From: Frankiaceae bacterium
Lineage (GTDB): Bacteria; Actinomycetota; Actinomycetes; Frankiales; Frankiaceae
Reading direction: 5' to 3'
Assembly: GCA_030840885.1 (NCBI GenBank)
Contig: JAVEDQ010000223.1
Span: forward strand, 1-10,525
Length of the DNA stretch: 10,525 nucleotides
The notes beneath the pieces were generated by a model. That model searched no databases, had not been told where the DNA came from, and saw only the letters and a list, made by a program, of their open reading frames with translations. Below, piece after piece: positions 1-6,529 of the stretch. Position 1 is the stretch's first letter. Each line of letters starts with the position of its first letter. The position numbers were made by a program, and so were the translations under genes.

Positions 1-924
1 GTCCGCGCCGACGACGGCGCGGCCTCAGCGGCCGTGACCCCGGCATCGGGGGCGGTCGACGGACTTTCGGTGGCGGTCAGTGCTGGGGGAGACCCCGGTC
101 GAGCCCGGGACGTGCGGGACAACGTCGTCACCGGCCTGCGCGACGGCACCCTCACCGCACCGCCGCGGCGCGGGCATCGGGGACGGGTGGCACTGGTGGG
201 CGGCGGGCCCGGCGACGCCGACCTGCTGACCCTGCGTGCGGCCCGGCTGCTCCGGCAGGCCGACGTCATCGTCACCGACCGGCTGGGGCCGCGGCACATG
301 CTCGACGAGCTCGCCCCCGGCGTCGAGGTCGTCGACGTCGGCAAAGTGCCGCGCGGTCCCGGCGCGCGGCAGGAGGAGATCAACCGCATCCTGGTCGAGC
401 GGGCCCAGGCCGGTCAGTTCGTCGTCCGGCTCAAGGGCGGCGACCCGTTCATCTTCGGACGTGGCGGCGAGGAGCTGCTCGCGTGCGTCGACGCCGGCGT
501 CGAGTGCTCGCTGGTGCCGGGCATCAGCAGCAGCATCTCGGTGCCCGAACTCGCCGGCATCCCGCTGACCCACCGCGGTGTCGCGCAGGAGTTCATCGTC
601 GCGTCCGGTCACCTGCCACCCGGGCACGCGGGGACGACGGTGGACTGGGCGCATCTCGGCCGCTCGAACGCGACGCTCGTGCTGCTCATGGCCGTGGACA
701 ACCTGCCGCACATCACGGCCGCGCTGCTCGACGGCGGCCGCCCCGCCGACACCCCGGTCGCCTGCATCCAGGACGGGGCGATGCCCGACGAGCGCGTGCT
801 CGTTGCCGACCTCGCGACCGTGGCGGAGCGGGCGAAGGACGCGCGCCTCGCGGCACCGGCGGTGGTCGTCGTCGGCGAGGTCGTGCGACTGCGCGAGCAG
901 GTACTGCCCAGCCTGACGTTCTGA
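1..924 (+). CDS. cobA: Uroporphyrinogen-III C-methyltransferase, C-terminal part of a CysG/CobA-type protein (5' truncated)
   Basis: The enzyme transfers two methyl groups from S-adenosylmethionine to uroporphyrinogen III, giving precorrin-2, the branch point to siroheme and cobalamin; it is cytoplasmic. The frame is open from the first base, so the start lies outside. The first ~60 visible residues, including GGDPGRARDVRDNVVTGLRD, resemble the end of a precorrin-2 dehydrogenase/ferrochelatase domain, so the complete protein is probably a bifunctional CysG-like one of about 400 residues. The methylase domain starts near residue 62 with the SAM-binding loop VALVGGGPGDADLLTLRA, continues with VRLKGGDPFIFGRGGEE (residues ~142-158), then PGISSSISVPELAGIPLTHRG. 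The more usual 'PGVTSA' segment is here PGISSS. The C-terminal codons and TGA stop are the first unit of a 15-bp triplicate repeat. The family assignment is secure; the N-terminal fusion is inferred from a short segment. Confidence 0.93.
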   Translation, partial: VRADDGAASAAVTPASGAVDGLSVAVSAGGDPGRARDVRDNVVTGLRDGTLTAPPRRGHRGRVALVGGGPGDADLLTLRAARLLRQADVIVTDRLGPRHMLDELAPGVEVVDVGKVPRGPGARQEEINRILVERAQAGQFVVRLKGGDPFIFGRGGEELLACVDAGVECSLVPGISSSISVPELAGIPLTHRGVAQEFIVASGHLPPGHAGTTVDWAHLGRSNATLVLLMAVDNLPHITAALLDGGRPADTPVACIQDGAMPDERVLVADLATVAERAKDARLAAPAVVVVGEVVRLREQVLPSLTF

Positions 925-955
925 AGCCTGACGTTCTGGCGCCTGACGTTCTGGA
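911..955 (+). repeat. 15-bp tandem repeat, three units, across the cobA stop codon
   Basis: Three consecutive 15-mers begin at 911, 926 and 941. Each starts with GCCTGACGTTCTG; only the last two bases differ (aa, gc, ga). The period is five codons, so the copies are in frame with cobA: the first encodes S-L-T-F and ends in TGA, while the next two would read S-L-T-F-W and R-L-T-F-W. One base (TGA against TGG) separates the stop from read-through to the next in-frame TGA at 973-975. Confidence 0.9.
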
Positions 956-972
956 GCTCGTGCCGGCTCGTC

Positions 973-1012
973 TGAGCCGGCTGGACCGACCCCGGACGGT
1001 CCAGCCGGCTCA
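973..1012. terminator. Strong bidirectional hairpin terminator between convergent genes
   Basis: A perfect 16-bp inverted repeat (arms 973-988 and 997-1012, left arm beginning TGAGCCGGCTGGACC) encloses an 8-nt loop. It lies 48 bp after the cobA stop and 2 bp beyond the stop of the convergent GntR-type gene, as expected for a shared terminator. No long T-run follows on either strand, which is common in high-GC actinobacteria. Confidence 0.85.
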
Positions 1013-1014
1013 GC

Positions 1015-1830
1015 TCAGCCGAGCAGGTCGAGCACGTGCTTCGTGCCGAGCCCGCTGGTGACGTACTCGTCGGCGGCGGTGAGGTGCTGGTGCCAGCAGG
1101 TGGAGGCGGCTTCGCCGTCCCCGGCCTGCAGCGCGGCGACGAGGGACTCGTGCGCCTTCTGCCCCTTGCGGGCGGCACGCCGTGCCGAACCGTTCGAACT
1201 GGCCTGGGCGGCCATCGTCGTGTTCGCGATCTCGACGATGGCGCGCATGATCCGGTGCAGCACGATCATCGTCTGGTTGCCGGTGAGCTCGACGAGCAGG
1301 GCATGGAAGGCGTCGTGCGCCTCCATGATCTCCACTTCGTCGGCACCGTTCTTCAGCGCTGCCTCACCCGCGGCCAGACTCTCCTTGAGCCGCGCGAGGT
1401 GCTCGTCGGACGACGACTGCGCGAGCATCGTGGCGCAGGCGGGCTCGATGAGCCCGGCCGCCTCGTAGACGTCGGACAGCGTCGCGCCGCGATGCTCGAG
1501 CACCAGCCCGGCGTACCGGGCCGCGACGTCGATGTCCGGGGTGTGGACGCGTGCCCCGCCGTGGGCTCCGCGCCGGACGCTGATGAGACCCTCGGCCTCG
1601 AGGACCCGGAAGGCCTCCCGCAGCGTGGGCCGCGAGACGCCGAACTGGGCCATGAGGACGGCCTCGGGCGGTAAGGCGTCGTTCTCGTGCAACTCGTTGC
1701 GCACGATCTGACGCCGCAGGTGAGCCGCGACCAGCTCCGCCGTCTTGGGTACACGGACACGTTGGCCGACCCGGCCGCCGTCACCGCTGAAACCCGCTCC
1801 GGCGTCGCGGGACGGATTGACCAATGCCAC
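1015..1830 (-). CDS. GntR-family transcriptional regulator, FadR subfamily (FCD domain)
   Basis: A 271-residue one-component DNA-binding regulator. The N-terminal winged helix-turn-helix (residues ~30-95) contains LPPEAVLMAQFGVSRPTLRE followed by AFRVLEAEGLISVRRG, the classic GntR recognition helix and wing. The remaining two thirds form an all-helical FCD effector domain, with candidate metal/ligand residues in AHDAFHALLVEL (D173, H176), AHESL (H227) and CWHQHL (H247, H249). FCD regulators usually bind carboxylic acids and act as repressors; the ligand here cannot be read from the sequence. The start is GTG at 1830, supported by AGGAAGGAGG seven bases upstream. The 20-odd residues before the HTH are a poorly conserved extension. 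No metabolic gene is co-oriented with it, so targets are unknown; autoregulation through the palindrome at 1887-1896 is plausible. Confidence 0.93.
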   Translation of the reverse strand: MALVNPSRDAGAGFSGDGGRVGQRVRVPKTAELVAAHLRRQIVRNELHENDALPPEAVLMAQFGVSRPTLREAFRVLEAEGLISVRRGAHGGARVHTPDIDVAARYAGLVLEHRGATLSDVYEAAGLIEPACATMLAQSSSDEHLARLKESLAAGEAALKNGADEVEIMEAHDAFHALLVELTGNQTMIVLHRIMRAIVEIANTTMAAQASSNGSARRAARKGQKAHESLVAALQAGDGEAASTCWHQHLTAADEYVTSGLGTKHVLDLLG

Positions 1831-1886
1831 GCGCGTGCCTCCTTCCTATCCGGCGGCAGCTGCCACCAACGGTCGGAGAGGACAAC

Positions 1887-1896
1887 GTAACGTTAC
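1887..1896. promoter_or_regulatory. Candidate palindromic operator upstream of the GntR gene
   Basis: GTAACGTTAC is a perfect 10-bp palindrome 57 bp upstream of the GntR-type start. Read with its flank on the minus strand it is TGGTAACGTTAC, which resembles the general T-N-G-T-N-A-C type of FadR-subfamily sites only loosely. The minus strand also carries TACGTT, which fits the TAnnnT -10 pattern, overlapping the palindrome; no good -35 was seen. Autoregulation is inferred from position alone. Confidence 0.4.
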
Positions 1897-1922
1897 CATC
1901 CTGGGTGTTCTCATCTCACGGA

Positions 1923-2105
1923 ATGCCAGAATTGGCCGAGACGGAAGATTGGCCCGACCAACAGGCCGTCCACCGACCGATATGTCTCGCACCTGGCTGT
2001 GAGCAGGTTGTTTACCAGCTTTCGAAGACCTGCGAGCCGTGTTTCTGGTGTGATCATCCACTTATTTGTGAGTCGGGCGTGCCGGAACTGAGTTGTCGGG
2101 GCTAG
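1923..2105 (+). CDS. Doubtful small cysteine-rich ORF (60 aa), unrecognised
   Basis: From ATG at 1923 the ORF encodes a 60-residue product with seven cysteines in its C-terminal 40 residues: CLAPGC, then TCEPCFWCDHPLICESG and a final C near the end. The C-x4-C and C-x2-C-x2-C spacings are suggestive of metal binding but match no family I know. Against it: no Shine-Dalgarno before the ATG, third-position GC near that of random sequence for this patch, and an equally long unrecognised ORF on the opposite strand (1911-2120). It could be a transferred small gene with foreign codon use, or chance. I lean to chance. Confidence 0.18.
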   Translation: MPELAETEDWPDQQAVHRPICLAPGCEQVVYQLSKTCEPCFWCDHPLICESGVPELSCRG

Positions 2106-2226
2106 TTGATCGTGCACCAAGATGATCCGAAAGTGCTACGGAGAGTCACAACAGGCGTTGAGGCGAGGGGTGGAATCGACCGCTCTCCCGGCGGAGCCGG
2201 ACCCCGGACGATCTCGCTCGGCCAGA

Positions 2227-2494
2227 ATGCATCGCGTGGGCACCGTCGGGGCAGGCAAGGTCCTCATCTGTGGATAGAACGGGCTCCCCGTCCGCATCGC
2301 CGAGCAGCTCGTCGGTTCCGGCATCAGCTGCCGGCTGATCGACAACGAGGGCTGGCCGACAAGGTGCAGCGACGCTTCGGCATCACGGTGGTGCGCAGCG
2401 CCTCGGGGCTCGCCGCACCGGGTTCGGCGCCGCGCTCGGCCACGAGGTGGTCAGCACCTTCTGGCGCACGTCGGCGAACGGGACAGCCAGCAGG
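2227..2494 (+). pseudogene. Decayed, truncated NAD-binding (RCK/TrkA-N-like) potassium-channel-associated gene
   Basis: Conceptual translation from ATG 2227 gives MHRVGTVGAGKVLICG, an in-frame TAG at 2275-2277, then NGLPVRIAEQLVGSGISCRL and I-D-N. This looks like a Rossmann beta-alpha-beta unit: VLICG strand, helix IAEQLV, and an acidic residue after the second strand. A frameshift near 2350 continues it as LADKVQRRFGITVVRSASGL plus AAPG; a second near 2422 continues as FGAALGHEVVSTF, ending against the TSUP stop. From memory, similar phrases (LAAPAF...ALG..V..T) occur in actinobacterial TrkA-N/RCK proteins that bind NAD(H) and gate potassium channels. Only ~85 residues survive, with one stop and two frameshifts, so no functional protein is expected. 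The pseudogene pattern is seen directly; the family is inferred from short motifs. Confidence 0.45.
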
Positions 2495-3343
2495 TCAGGT
2501 CAGCAGCAGGATGACGCCGACCGTCACGCCTACGACGACGACGACGATGCGCAGCACCCACGACGGGATCCGTCGGGCGAGGACCGCCCCGAGCGCCCCG
2601 CCGACGATCGAACCCAGCGCCAGCAACCCCGCCGCTTCCCAGGCGACCGAGCTGAAGACGATGAACAGCGCCGCCGCTACACCGTTCACCAGGCCGGCGA
2701 GCACGTTCTTCGTCGCGTTCAGCCGCTGCAGGTCGTCGTCGACGAGCATGCCCATCACGGCGAGCAGCACCACGCCCTGCGCGGCGCCGAAGTACCCGCC
2801 GTAGATGCCGGTGGCGTAGGTCAGCGGGGGCAGCAGGAACTTCGATTCTCGGGGGTCGGCGTGCTCCTCGAGCCGCTCCCGCAGCTTGCGGGTGAGCAGC
2901 GGCTGGATGCCCATGAGCAGCGCCGCCGCGATGACGAGGTACGGGACGATGGATCGGAAGGCGTCGGGCCGGACGAGCAGGAGGATGCCGCCGGTCAAGC
3001 CACCGGCCACCGACGCCGAACCCAGGCGCAGCAGGCGGGCACGCTGTCCCTTGAGCTCGTTCCGGTAACCCCAGACGCCGCCGACCACGCCCGGCACGAG
3101 CCCGACGGTGTTGCTGACGTTGGCGACCAGCGGGCTGTAGCCGATGGCCAGCAGGGTCGGGAAGGTGAGCAGCGTCCCGCTGCCGACGATGGTGTTGATG
3201 GTGCCGGCGCCGAACCCCGCGGCGACCGTGGCGAGAGCCTCGAGCGGGGTCAGCGCGCACCGTCCTTGTCCCGATTCGTCACCATCAGCTTCTGGGCCAA
3301 CGTACGCCCGAGCTGTCCGTCTGACCCGGTGAGGGCGGGGCAT
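2495..3343 (-). CDS. TSUP-family (TauE/SafE, DUF81) membrane permease
   Basis: A polytopic membrane protein of the TSUP family, whose members move sulfite, sulfonates or other small organosulfur/carboxylate anions; this substrate is unknown. Both internal repeats are visible: FGAGTINTIVGSGTLLTFP with GYSPLVANVSNTVGLVPG in the first half, and YATGIYGGYFGAAQGVVLL with LQRLNATKNVLAGLVNG in the second. About seven to eight hydrophobic segments are present, ending IVVVVVGVTVGVILLLT. The start is uncertain. ATG 3343 gives 282 aa but adds 30 hydrophilic, arginine-rich residues unlike the family and leaves only 9 bp to the divergent MFS start. Family members usually begin close to the 'LTPLEALA' segment; the only codon there is CTG at 3253, preceded by AAGGA. 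A 252-aa protein from CTG 3253 would leave a ~100-bp shared promoter region. No sulfur-metabolism gene lies beside it. Confidence 0.88.
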   Translation of the reverse strand: MPRPHRVRRTARAYVGPEADGDESGQGRCALTPLEALATVAAGFGAGTINTIVGSGTLLTFPTLLAIGYSPLVANVSNTVGLVPGVVGGVWGYRNELKGQRARLLRLGSASVAGGLTGGILLLVRPDAFRSIVPYLVIAAALLMGIQPLLTRKLRERLEEHADPRESKFLLPPLTYATGIYGGYFGAAQGVVLLAVMGMLVDDDLQRLNATKNVLAGLVNGVAAALFIVFSSVAWEAAGLLALGSIVGGALGAVLARRIPSWVLRIVVVVVGVTVGVILLLT

Positions 3344-3352
3344 GTCCCGAGC

Positions 3353-4582
3353 ATGACCACAGCTGCCCCGACCCGGGATGACCGCCGTCCCTCCTCGGGA
3401 CTAGCCACCCGCTTCGGCCCGGCGCTGGCCGCGTACGCCTTCGCCGTGGCAATGGCCGGCACCACCCTTCCGACGCCGCTCTACCCCACCTACCGGGCCG
3501 AGTTCGGGTTCAGCCAGTTCGTCGTCACCGTCATCTTCGCGACCTACGCGCTCGGAGTGATCGTCGGCCTGCTGCTGTTCGGCAACGCCTCGGACACCAT
3601 CGGACGGCGCCGCGCGCTGCTGCCCGCACTGCTGCTCTCGGCCGTCAGCGCCGGGGTGTTCCTCGCCGCGTCCGGTCTCGGCCTGCTGATCGTCGGGCGG
3701 GTGGTGAGCGGACTGTCGGCGGGCATCTTCACCGGCACCGCGACCGTCGCCGTCGTCGAGCTGGCCCGCCCCGAGTCGAAGGGCCGAGCCACGCTGCTGG
3801 CCACCGTGGCGAACATCGGCGGCCTCGGCTGCGGCCCGCTGCTCGCCGGCCTCCTGGCGCAGTACGCCGGTCACCCGCTGCGGCTGCCGTACCTCGTCGA
3901 CCTGGCGCTGCTCGTCCCGGCCGTCGCCGCTGTGCTGGTGATGCCGGAGACCGTCGAGGGCGCGCGGCCATCGCTCCGGGGCCTGCGTCCCCAGCGCCCG
4001 ACGGTGCCGCCCGAGGTGAGGGCGGTGTTCGTCCGCGGCGCCATCGCCGGCTTCGCCGGGTTCGCGGTGCTGGGGCTGTTCACGGCGATCGCCCCATCCT
4101 TCCTCGCGGAGATCCTTGACGTGCACAACGCGGCGGCGGTGGGAGCGGTGGTCTTCTCCGTGTTCGCCGCCTCGACGCTCGGCCAACTCGCGCTGGAGAA
4201 GGTGCCGGGCGACCGCGGGCTGGTGGTCGGCTGCGGCGGCCTGGTCGTCGGCATGGCGGTGCTCGCCGGTGGCCTCGCGGCGTCGTCACTGGTACTTCTC
4301 GTCGCCGGGGGCGTCATCGCCGGCTTCGGGCAGGGGATGAGCTTCCGCGCGGGCCTAGGGGCCGTGACCGCGGCGTCGCCGTCGGACGTCCGCGCGGCGG
4401 TGGCGTCGACGTTCTTCACCATCGCCTACGTCGCGCTGGCGCTGCCCGTCATCGGCGTCGGGCTCTCCAGCCGTGTGGTCTCGCTCCGCACCACCGGGCT
4501 GGTCTTCGCCGGCGGAGTGATGGTGCTGGCCGCCGTCGCGGCCGGGTTGCTGCTGGTGCAGCGACCGGCACGCCGCGGCTGA
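3353..4582 (+). CDS. Major facilitator superfamily transporter (12-TM, DHA1-like)
   Basis: A 409-residue secondary transporter of the inner membrane, probably a proton-driven exporter. After a short hydrophilic N-terminus (residues 1-19), TM1 includes AAYAFAVAMAGTTLPTPLYP. The loop between TM2 and TM3 carries the MFS motif A, GNASDTIGRRR (residues ~77-87). Twelve hydrophobic stretches are split by a longer cytoplasmic loop (MPETVEGARPSLRGLRPQRP) between the halves, the usual 6+6 arrangement. Substrate cannot be assigned; antibiotic or sugar efflux are both possible for this subgroup. ATG 3353 is the likely start; GTG 3329 is in frame upstream but would overlap the longest version of the divergent TSUP gene. 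No strong Shine-Dalgarno precedes either. It converges with serB 37 bp downstream. Confidence 0.92.
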   Translation: MTTAAPTRDDRRPSSGLATRFGPALAAYAFAVAMAGTTLPTPLYPTYRAEFGFSQFVVTVIFATYALGVIVGLLLFGNASDTIGRRRALLPALLLSAVSAGVFLAASGLGLLIVGRVVSGLSAGIFTGTATVAVVELARPESKGRATLLATVANIGGLGCGPLLAGLLAQYAGHPLRLPYLVDLALLVPAVAAVLVMPETVEGARPSLRGLRPQRPTVPPEVRAVFVRGAIAGFAGFAVLGLFTAIAPSFLAEILDVHNAAAVGAVVFSVFAASTLGQLALEKVPGDRGLVVGCGGLVVGMAVLAGGLAASSLVLLVAGGVIAGFGQGMSFRAGLGAVTAASPSDVRAAVASTFFTIAYVALALPVIGVGLSSRVVSLRTTGLVFAGGVMVLAAVAAGLLLVQRPARRG

Positions 4583-4587
4583 GCCGA

Positions 4588-4603
4588 GCGGTGGCCGGAC
4601 CGC
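4588..4603. terminator. Weak hairpin between convergent MFS and serB genes
   Basis: GCGGT (4588-4592) and ACCGC (4599-4603) form a perfect 5-bp stem with a 6-nt loop in the 37-bp convergent gap. Its position fits a terminator for either gene, but the stem is short and has no T-tract. Confidence 0.3.
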
Positions 4604-4619
4604 ACCTCAGACACTCGCG

Positions 4620-5846
4620 CTAGACGGGGTTGTCCGAGTTGGCCTCGTCCGAGCGTGCGTCGTCCTGCAGATCGGCGGCGTCGACCTCGTCGCGCGGGAC
4701 ACCGAGCAGGAACAGCAGCGCGTCGAGGAAGGGCACGCTCACAGAGGCCTGGGCGGCGGCGCGGACGGCGGGCTTCGCGTTGAACGCGACGCCGAGTCCG
4801 GCGGTCGCGAGCATGTCGAGGTCGTTCGCGCCGTCGCCGACCGCAACCGTCTGCGGCAGCGGGACGCCGGCCTCGGCGGCGAACCGCCGCAACGCCTCGG
4901 CCTTCCCCGGCCGGTCGACGAGCGGCCCGACGAGGCCGCCGGTCAGCTTCCCGTCGACGATCTCCAGCACGTTGGCCGCCGCGAAGTCGAGGCCGAGGTC
5001 GGCGGCCAGCGGCTCGACGATCTGGGTGAACCCGCCGGACACGACGCCGAGGCTGTACCCCATGCGGCGCAGCGTGCGCAGCAGCGTCGAGGCGCCCGGG
5101 GTGAGCTGCATGCGGTCGCGTACCTCTTGCAACGCGCTGACCGGCAGCCCTTCGAGCAGCGCGACCCGAGCACGCAGGCTGGCGGCGAATTCGAGCTCAC
5201 CGCGCATGGCGGCGGCGGTGACCCGGGCAACCTGGTCCCCGACCCCGGCGAGCGCCGCGAGTTCGTCGACGACCTCGCCCTGCACGAGCGTGGAGTCGAC
5301 GTCGAACACGACCAGCCGCTTGCCGCGCCGCACCAGGCCGGCAGGCTGCACCGCGAGGTCGACACCGGACTCGGCCGCCACCGCAGCCAACTTCTCGCGC
5401 AGCGACGCCACGTCGCCGCCCGTGATGGTGAGTTCGTAGGCCATCACCGGCTCGCTCGCCAGCATCTCGATGCGCTCGATGTTCACCGAGCACGAGGCCA
5501 GCGCCTCGGCCACCGCGGCGAACGCGCCGGCGTCGACCGTCGGGGCGAGCAGCGTGACGTGCTGCCGTACGGCGCCGGTCGAATCGATCCCGTCCGGTGG
5601 CGCGGGCACGACCTCGAGATCCACGCCGAGCACGTCGGCGGCCGCGGTCAGGCGGTCGCGGAGATCGTCGGGCACCGTCCCGTCGGCGCCGGGGACGTCG
5701 ACACGGATGCCGAGCAGCAGCGCGCCGCGGACCACAACCTGTTCGACGTCGACGAGCACGGCGCCGTGCCGGTGGAGGTGGGTGAACAGCGAGGCGGTGA
5801 CGCCCGGGTGGTCCGGGCCGCGGACGGTCAGGAGCAGGCGAGGCAC
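4620..5846 (-). CDS. serB: Phosphoserine phosphatase with two N-terminal ACT domains
   Basis: The enzyme hydrolyses O-phospho-L-serine to serine, the last step of the phosphorylated serine pathway, in the cytoplasm. It has 408 residues, the size of mycobacterial SerB2-type enzymes. Two ACT domains (residues ~1-85 and ~95-170; the first opens LLLTVRGPDHPGVTASL) probably sense amino acids. The HAD catalytic domain follows: motif I VVFDVDSTLVQGEVVDELA (nucleophile D182, acid/base D184), MQLTPGA, motif II VVSGGFTQ (S270), motif III lysine in RPGKAEAL (K315), and motif IV VAVGDGANDLDML (D338, D342). All key residues are present. An acidic tail (DLQDDARSDEANSDNPV) extends the C-terminus. The start GTG 5846 places the protein directly on the first ACT strand. 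There is no Shine-Dalgarno; a leaderless transcript is possible (see the -10 candidate upstream). Confidence 0.96.
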   Translation of the reverse strand: MPRLLLTVRGPDHPGVTASLFTHLHRHGAVLVDVEQVVVRGALLLGIRVDVPGADGTVPDDLRDRLTAAADVLGVDLEVVPAPPDGIDSTGAVRQHVTLLAPTVDAGAFAAVAEALASCSVNIERIEMLASEPVMAYELTITGGDVASLREKLAAVAAESGVDLAVQPAGLVRRGKRLVVFDVDSTLVQGEVVDELAALAGVGDQVARVTAAAMRGELEFAASLRARVALLEGLPVSALQEVRDRMQLTPGASTLLRTLRRMGYSLGVVSGGFTQIVEPLAADLGLDFAAANVLEIVDGKLTGGLVGPLVDRPGKAEALRRFAAEAGVPLPQTVAVGDGANDLDMLATAGLGVAFNAKPAVRAAAQASVSVPFLDALLFLLGVPRDEVDAADLQDDARSDEANSDNPV

Positions 5847-5852
5847 GCGATC

Positions 5853-5858
5853 ACCGTA
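5853..5858 (-). promoter_or_regulatory. Candidate -10 element of serB (leaderless transcript)
   Basis: On the minus strand TACGGT fits TAnnnT and ends six bases before the serB GTG, so transcription would start at or next to the start codon. This would explain the missing Shine-Dalgarno. No recognisable -35 is present. Confidence 0.3.
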
Positions 5859-5875
5859 TGCGGCGGATTGTCCGG

Positions 5876-5902
5876 ACCTCGCGTTGCTGCCCCGCTAGAG
5901 GT
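5876..5902 (-). terminator. Hairpin after the universal stress protein gene
   Basis: ACCTCGCG (5876-5883) pairs with CGC-ta-GAGGT (5893-5902): eight base pairs with a 2-nt bulge and a 9-nt loop, starting 9 bases after the stress protein stop. It may separate this gene from serB, although the 65-bp gap would also permit read-through. Confidence 0.42.
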
Positions 5903-5911
5903 CAAGCGCGC

Positions 5912-6376
5912 TCAGCCGTCCTGGCCGGTCTCGACGACGACGACCTCGGCCTGGGTGATGTGACGCTTGATGCCCTCGGGCACGGAGCCGGTGATGCGGC
6001 CGGCGAGCCCACGACGGCCGACGTTGCCGACGACGACGATGTCGGCGCCCTTGTCCTGAGCGAACTTGCCCAGGACGTCGAGTGGCTCGCCCTTGCCGGT
6101 CTGGGTCTCGATCTCGATCTCGCCGTCGACCTTGCGGGCGTGGTCGCTGGCCTCCTGCACCGCGGCCTCGGCGGGGTTGGAGCCGCGCATCTGGTACGCC
6201 AGATCACCCATCTCCTTCTCGGCCGCGGCGTCGTTGCCGTGGCCGGCCTCGAGGTAGGCGCTGATGATCAGCAGCGAGCCGCCCTTCTCGGCGGCCAGCG
6301 AAGCAGCCTTCTCGACAGCTTTGAACGAGGTGTACGAACCGTCCGTACCAACCAGGACGAGGGGACCCGAACTCAC
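5912..6376 (-). CDS. Universal stress protein (UspA family), ATP-binding type
   Basis: A 154-residue single-domain cytoplasmic stress protein; the family supports survival under starvation, hypoxia or oxidative stress, often as nucleotide-binding dimers. The N-terminal strand reads PLVLVGTDGSYTS (D12 at the nucleotide site). The C-terminal loop VVVGNVGRRGLAGRITGSV matches the G-2x-G-9x-G-S ATP-binding signature exactly (G117, G120, G130, S131). The start GTG 6376 is chosen because GGAGG lies four bases upstream and the protein then begins right at the first beta strand; longer in-frame versions up to 6547 add only non-homologous, low-complexity residues. I saw no convincing DosR-type box upstream. 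It lies upstream of serB on the same strand, with a hairpin between. Confidence 0.92.
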   Translation of the reverse strand: MSSGPLVLVGTDGSYTSFKAVEKAASLAAEKGGSLLIISAYLEAGHGNDAAAEKEMGDLAYQMRGSNPAEAAVQEASDHARKVDGEIEIETQTGKGEPLDVLGKFAQDKGADIVVVGNVGRRGLAGRITGSVPEGIKRHITQAEVVVVETGQDG

Positions 6377-6529
6377 GCGACCTCCATGGCGACGCCACCT
6401 GCAGACAGCGAGGCCGAGCCCCCGCTCTTGCTCCACATGTTGTCCTGCCCGCGCGCTCGTCACACATCGGGGTCTGTTGGTTGCTGCGCGCTGATGGTCA
6501 CAGTTGGTCCGTGGCCCGCCGTCGGCGAA

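Larger units (their letters stand above)
1831..2226. other. Intergenic region with a low-GC patch; no intact gene recognised
   Basis: This is the left part of a 660-bp gap between the GntR-type and TSUP genes. It holds the GntR promoter region (about 1835-1920), then a stretch with clearly lower GC: by my count roughly 53% for 1981-2160, against about 70% in the flanking genes. Two overlapping short ORFs on opposite strands (1923-2105 + and 1911-2120 -) occupy the dip. Neither is recognisable or shows the strong G/C bias at third positions seen in the real genes here. The dip may be old foreign DNA or relaxed non-coding sequence. Confidence 0.6.

Noticed and set aside
911..955. CRISPR-like or satellite array
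   Set aside because: Three directly abutting 15-bp units without spacers; a simple tandem duplication explains it.
2451..3260. 269-codon minus-strand frame within the TSUP gene, beginning with GTG near the likely TSUP start
   Set aside because: It is out of frame with the membrane protein and reads as arginine/alanine-rich low complexity. I considered a frameshift in TSUP, but the other frame is intact throughout.
2447..3352. Long N-terminal extension of the MFS frame
   Set aside because: The residues before 3353 are antisense to TSUP and hydrophilic. The transporter homology begins after ATG 3353.
3401..4186. 261-codon frame antisense to the MFS gene
   Set aside because: Low-complexity product with no motifs; the opposite strand is clearly the transporter.
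5127..5963. 278-codon + strand frame across serB and the stress protein end
   Set aside because: It is antisense to serB, whose HAD motifs are complete; histidine/arginine-rich shadow translation.
6377..6520. DosR-type box upstream of the universal stress protein
   Set aside because: I looked for the GGGAC-N-GTCCC type palindrome in the promoter region and found only partial matches (for example TTGGTCCGTGGCCC).
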